Below, one piece after another: positions 61,207 to 64,000 of a DNA stretch of 64,000 nucleotides. Source of the stretch: Arsenicicoccus sp. oral taxon 190 (GTDB taxonomy: Bacteria; Actinomycetota; Actinomycetes; Actinomycetales; Dermatophilaceae). The stretch lies in the NCBI RefSeq assembly GCF_001189535.1, contig NZ_CP012070.1, positions 186,001 through 250,000 of the forward strand, given 5' to 3'. A program made the position numbers and the translations under genes. The notes below the pieces were generated by a model that was given only the letters and a program-made list of their open reading frames with translations, was not told where the DNA came from and did no database searches. Within the stretch, counting starts at the first letter, position 1. The number at the start of each line of letters is the position of its first letter.

Positions 61207-61623
61207 GTCATCCCGCGCCCGGAAGTGGCTCCGGCGGCCGATGCCCACCGGATGACCTTCGGCGTGGTGGGCATGCGCATTCTCAAATTTCGGGGTTATG
61301 GAGTTGTGTCCCGAGACGGAGAGGGCCTCTCCGCGATCAGCCGCCCCTGCCCATGGCAGTCGCGGCTGGGAGCAACCTTAAGGGCCGTTATCTTTCTGAG
61401 ACAAACCTGGGGTGGGCGGTCGGGAGCGTCTCCGCGGCCCGCTCGGTCACGCAGCGGTGATCTCCTGGGCGGATTTGCCCCGTGGCGTCACAGTTGACCG
61501 GTCACCCAGCGTAGTGATTGTGGCGTTCCTCACATGTGCCATGCCCGTGCGCGTCCGACCCCACACGAGCACAGCACATTCAGACAGAGCTCGGACACGG
61601 TCGGACCTTCCGCGGGCATGCCT
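61207..61623. other. Upstream region of Rpf-like gene 1, no gene found
   Basis: About 400 bases with A/T-rich patches (TTCTCAAATTTCGG near 61280 and TTATCTTTCTGAGACAAACC near 61388) that probably hold the promoter of the riboswitch transcript. CATGTGCCATGCCCGTG near 61534 has no supported reading frame. No other structure was recognised. Confidence 0.5.
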
Positions 61624-61656
61624 CAGGGGGCCGACCCCATCGGGATCGGCCCCCTG
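61624..61656 (-). terminator. Terminator of second Rpf-like gene
   Basis: CAGGGGGCCGA (61624-61634) pairs perfectly with TCGGCCCCCTG (61646-61656) around an 11-base loop that itself can pair. It is 17 bases beyond the gene's stop on the reverse strand. Confidence 0.8.
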
Positions 61657-61673
61657 CGACGGAGAGCGTCAGC

Positions 61674-62474
61674 TCAGCTGGCGGGCGCCATCAGCTTGGC
61701 CCAGGTGACCGGGCCGGGGTAACCGCTGACGTCCGAGCCGGTCCAGCCGAGGGACTTCTGGAAGGCGGCCACGGCAGCCTTGTCAGCCTCGGTGAAGGTC
61801 GGGCCGGGCCCCACCTTGTAGAAGTTGCCGAAACCGTGGGCCTGCAGGCGCTTGCCCAGCAGGGTGACGGCGTCGTCCTTGTGACCCAGGACGAAGGCCG
61901 AGGCGCCCGGGTAGCCGACGGTGGAGGCGGCGCGGGTCGACGCGGAGGTCGTCTTGGTGGAGGACTTCTTCGGGGTGGAGACGGTCTTCTCGGTGTAGCG
62001 CTTGGTGCCCTGCTCCGAGACCTTGCGCGAGGAGCGCTCGGTGGAGACGGCCTTGCGCTCGGTCGAGCGGGAGGCGCGGACCTCGGCGGTGCCGGAGGCG
62101 GCGCCGCCGCTGCCGCGGGTCAGGCCGGCCTTGCGGGAGCAGACGGGCCACGCGCCCGGGCCCTGGCCCTGCAGGACGCGCTTGGCGACCGCGATCTGCT
62201 CGGCCTTGGAGGCGTTCTGGGCGGAGCCGGAGCCGCCGTAGGCGCGCCACGTGCTCGGGGTGAACTGCAGGCCACCGGAGTAGCCGTTGCCGGTGTTGAT
62301 GTTCCAGTTGCCACCGGACTCGCAGGCCGCGACGCGGTCCCAGACGTCGTCGGCGTGGGCGGAGCCCGCGGTGGCGATGCCACCTCCGACGGTCAGGGCC
62401 GCAGCGGCGAGGCCGGTGGTGGCCCAGCGAGCGGTACGGGGGGTCTTGATGGCGTGACGAGGTGCGTTGCGCAC
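61674..62474 (-). CDS. Rpf-like transglycosylase with peptidoglycan-binding C-terminus
   Basis: A 266-residue secreted protein. The signal peptide (1-41, ending AHA) is followed by the Rpf domain: DDVWDRVAACESGGNWNINTGN (catalytic Glu), GYSGGLQFTPSTWRAYGG and GPGAWPVCS. A Ser/Thr/Arg-rich linker (about 130-190) leads to a C-terminal peptidoglycan-binding-like domain (AVTLLGKRLQAHGF, then AVAAFQKSLGWTGSDVSGYPGPVTWAKL). It shares N-terminus and leader with the gene at 60548 but has a different C-terminus, so the pair arose by duplication with domain change. Confidence 0.88.
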   Translation of the reverse strand: MRNAPRHAIKTPRTARWATTGLAAAALTVGGGIATAGSAHADDVWDRVAACESGGNWNINTGNGYSGGLQFTPSTWRAYGGSGSAQNASKAEQIAVAKRVLQGQGPGAWPVCSRKAGLTRGSGGAASGTAEVRASRSTERKAVSTERSSRKVSEQGTKRYTEKTVSTPKKSSTKTTSASTRAASTVGYPGASAFVLGHKDDAVTLLGKRLQAHGFGNFYKVGPGPTFTEADKAAVAAFQKSLGWTGSDVSGYPGPVTWAKLMAPAS

Positions 62475-62479
62475 AGGGT

Positions 62480-62597
62480 TCCTTTCCTGACGACGCCTGT
62501 GAAGTGAGCTGTCGGGTTCGGACGGTCAGGTGTCCGGCCGCTGACGCGGCTTCACCCCAAGACTCGCGAGACGCGAGTCACGAGTGGGTCCTCCACC
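62480..62597 (-). promoter_or_regulatory. ydaO-type c-di-AMP riboswitch upstream of Rpf-like gene 2
   Basis: Nearly the same leader as the other copy: GGAGGACCCACTCG, CTTGGGGTGAAGCCGC, CACCTGACCGTCCGAACC and CGACAGCTCACTTCACAG, then GCGTCGTCAGGAAAGG. Differences concentrate in the variable P-arms. The two Rpf genes should respond together to c-di-AMP. Confidence 0.75.
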
Positions 62598-62973
62598 AGC
62601 ACCCTGGGACCCGGACGACAGAGGTGGTCCGGCATGCCGCCCGTCGGGTGCTGCTCGGCGCAACGGGCGTGTCCGACAAATGAATTCGGGACTATCAAAT
62701 TGTTCCCCGAGGCGAGGTGGTACCCCGCGACACGGACGATCCGACCACGTCCAGGACGGGTGGTCGCCGCGTCTACGACCCTAGGCACGATCGGCACCCG
62801 ATCCCAAACCGAGCCACGCCGCCCCGCACGAATCTCCCCTCGACCGGGGGAACCCTCGCCGTCACCCTGGGCCCGCCCTGGACGGATCGAGGCGGGGTCG
62901 AGGCAGGATCGGGGCCAGCTCGAGGCCGGCTCGAGGCCGGCTCAGGCCGCCTCGGCGCCGGCCGCACGCCGCC
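62598..62973. other. Upstream region of Rpf-like gene 2 with TCGAGGCCGG repeats
   Basis: Contains an A/T-rich patch (AATGAATTCGGGACTATCAAATTG, near 62678-62702) that likely holds the riboswitch transcript's promoter. Near 62886-62946 are several overlapping copies of TCGAGGCnGG. No gene or clear terminator was recognised between the Rpf leader and the stop of the membrane-protein gene. Confidence 0.45.
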
Positions 62974-64000
62974 TCAGAACTGCCAGTCCACCGCCCCGCC
63001 GAGCGGCGCCTCCTGCAGCGGCCACCACCCCGGCACGCCATGCCGCAGCAGCGTCCACAGGGCCAGCCCGGCGGCCAGCGCCACCAGCAGCGCGGTAACG
63101 ACGTCCCTGGTCAGCGGCCCGGGAGTGAGGCCGCGCATCAGCATCCGCGAGCCCCGCCGCAGCGAGATCCCCCCGGCTCCCCACCAGCAGGTCCAGCAGC
63201 CCGCGAGCGCGCCGACCGCGAGCGGGATCGAGGCGGTCGGCGGGACGGAGTGGCCGAGCGCCAGCCGCAGCAGCAGGGATGTGGCAAAGCTCACGGCCAC
63301 CGCGGCGACGAGCCCGAGCAGCCCGCACAGCACGGTGGAGGCGGCCGCCGCCACCAGCTGGAACGGGCTGCGCACCGCCGCCACCGCCACGTCGGTGCTC
63401 CGGGCCCCACCCGCTTCGTGGCGTCGGATCACGGTGGCGGTCACCGACCGGTCCACGGTCCGCGCCAGCACCGACCACACCACGCCCACCGCGAGCGCGA
63501 GCACCGGCCAGGCCGTCGCGAGCGCCGCGACGACGGCCGTGAGCCCGATCAGCTGCCCGGTGCGGGCCGGCTTGCCGAGCCGAGGATCGACGGCCGGCAG
63601 CACCGAGGCCCCCTGCACCGGCGTCTCGTGCACGAAGGCCCCCTGCACGGAGGCTCTCTGCACAGGCGCCCCCTGCACAGACGCCCCCTGCACAGGCGCC
63701 CCCTGCACCGGGGCGACCGGCCCGTATGCCGAGCCCCCACCGGCTCCCGCACCCCCGACCTGGGGCGCCGGCCGGAACCCCGCATAGGCCGCCCCGCCAC
63801 CGACCGCCGGCATGACCCGGGTGCTGCCCGGCCCGGCCGGAGCGCCCCGGGTGGGCGCGGGCGCCTGCCCGGCCCACGGCTCGGCGCGCCCCCCGGCAGG
63901 TGAGACGTGCTCCGTCGCCGCCGGGACGTGCTCCGTCGCGGGCGAGACCAGCTGCGTCGCCGCGGACGATCCCACGACCGGGATCAGCTCCGTGCGCCCC
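62974..64000 (-). CDS. Membrane protein with PVQGA repeats (partial, runs off edge)
   Basis: At least 342 residues with no stop before the window edge; the GTG at 63975 may not be the start. The visible N-terminal part is a Pro/Ala/Gly/Val-rich disordered stretch with RTELIPVVG. It includes eight PVQGA/SVQGA units encoded by a 15-base minisatellite (63600-63716). The C-terminal part has about five hydrophobic helices (TGQLIGLTAVVAALATAWPVLALAVGVVWSVL first). This could be the end of a Ser/Thr-kinase-like or FHA-type membrane protein, but no such domain is in view. Confidence 0.6.
   Translation of the reverse strand, partial: GRTELIPVVGSSAATQLVSPATEHVPAATEHVSPAGGRAEPWAGQAPAPTRGAPAGPGSTRVMPAVGGGAAYAGFRPAPQVGGAGAGGGSAYGPVAPVQGAPVQGASVQGAPVQRASVQGAFVHETPVQGASVLPAVDPRLGKPARTGQLIGLTAVVAALATAWPVLALAVGVVWSVLARTVDRSVTATVIRRHEAGGARSTDVAVAAVRSPFQLVAAAASTVLCGLLGLVAAVAVSFATSLLLRLALGHSVPPTASIPLAVGALAGCWTCWWGAGGISLRRGSRMLMRGLTPGPLTRDVVTALLVALAAGLALWTLLRHGVPGWWPLQEAPLGGAVDWQF
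63600..63716. repeat. 15-base coding minisatellite (PVQGA units)
   Basis: About eight imperfect tandem units of GGCGCCCCCTGCACA inside the membrane-protein gene, each encoding PVQGA or a variant such as SVQRA, FVHET or SVQGA. The repeat length of five codons keeps the frame if copies are gained or lost. Confidence 0.75.

Noticed and set aside
61534..61722. Small forward reading frames between the Rpf genes
   Set aside because: No ribosome site, no family pattern, and they overlap the Rpf terminator and 3' end.

Overview
The window is very GC-rich, uses GTG starts often, and writes Tyr almost always as TAC. Its gene content (F420-dependent oxidoreductases including an Fgd-type glucose-6-phosphate dehydrogenase, an MprA/MprB/PepD-like trio, HelR, bacterial XPB with its helicase-associated partner, DUF3027, DUF3263, DUF2530, Rpf-like transglycosylases and a lone WXG100 protein) points to a high-GC actinobacterium. 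I infer a Micrococcales member, perhaps Intrasporangiaceae/Dermatophilaceae; species cannot be told from the sequence.

Layout. 1-11.9 kb: end of an MFS transporter, DUF2530, DUF3027, a cold-shock protein, an aldose-1-epimerase relative, a secreted M1 aminopeptidase, an acyl-CoA ligase, a helicase-associated protein, HMG-CoA lyase and XPB. 12-18.7 kb: response regulator, histidine kinase and HtrA protease (an envelope-stress unit), then HelR and an HD phosphohydrolase. 18.8-25.5 kb: DUF4031-NUDIX fusion, WXG100 protein, EamA transporter, an IS481-like element with 13-bp flanking repeats, groEL under two CIRCE operators, a collapsed PAS/EAL pseudogene and a small hypothetical gene. 25.5-33.9 kb: a catabolic island (GntR regulator, HpcH/HpaI-type aldolase, bicupin, alpha/beta hydrolase, MHS-type transporter, divergent DUF1537 kinase) lying between a truncated and an intact copy of a P1-family peptidase gene. 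34-57.8 kb: ordinary chromosome with an ABC exporter, uracil-DNA glycosylase, SGNH hydrolase, AbiEi/DUF559-like protein, LLM oxidoreductase, acyl-CoA dehydrogenase, SDR, secreted trypsin, CoA transferase, a TPP-riboswitch thiO-thiS-thiG-thiE operon, fgd, a Cds1-like PLP enzyme, DoxX, a YbaK-type deacylase, an ABC exporter and a GGDEF protein. 57.8-64 kb: a Fic protein with a repeat-rich promoter, a tRNA-Thr with an eroded integrase and a 26-bp duplicate of the tRNA, two Rpf-like genes each behind a c-di-AMP (ydaO) riboswitch, and a membrane protein running off the edge.

The clearest candidates for something undescribed are: (1) the 26.1-32.6 kb catabolic island, whose two divergent units share a promoter region with a perfect 20-bp operator palindrome and whose substrate I cannot name; (2) the octamer GTATGCCG, seen about 40 times by eye on both strands, in and out of genes, distorting Tyr codon choice and absent from the island; (3) the tRNA-Thr integration scar; and (4) the Fic gene with repeated GCTCCAA boxes and its own C-terminal DNA-binding domain. 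All calls were made by reading the sequence; no database search was run, and family names rest on recognised motifs.
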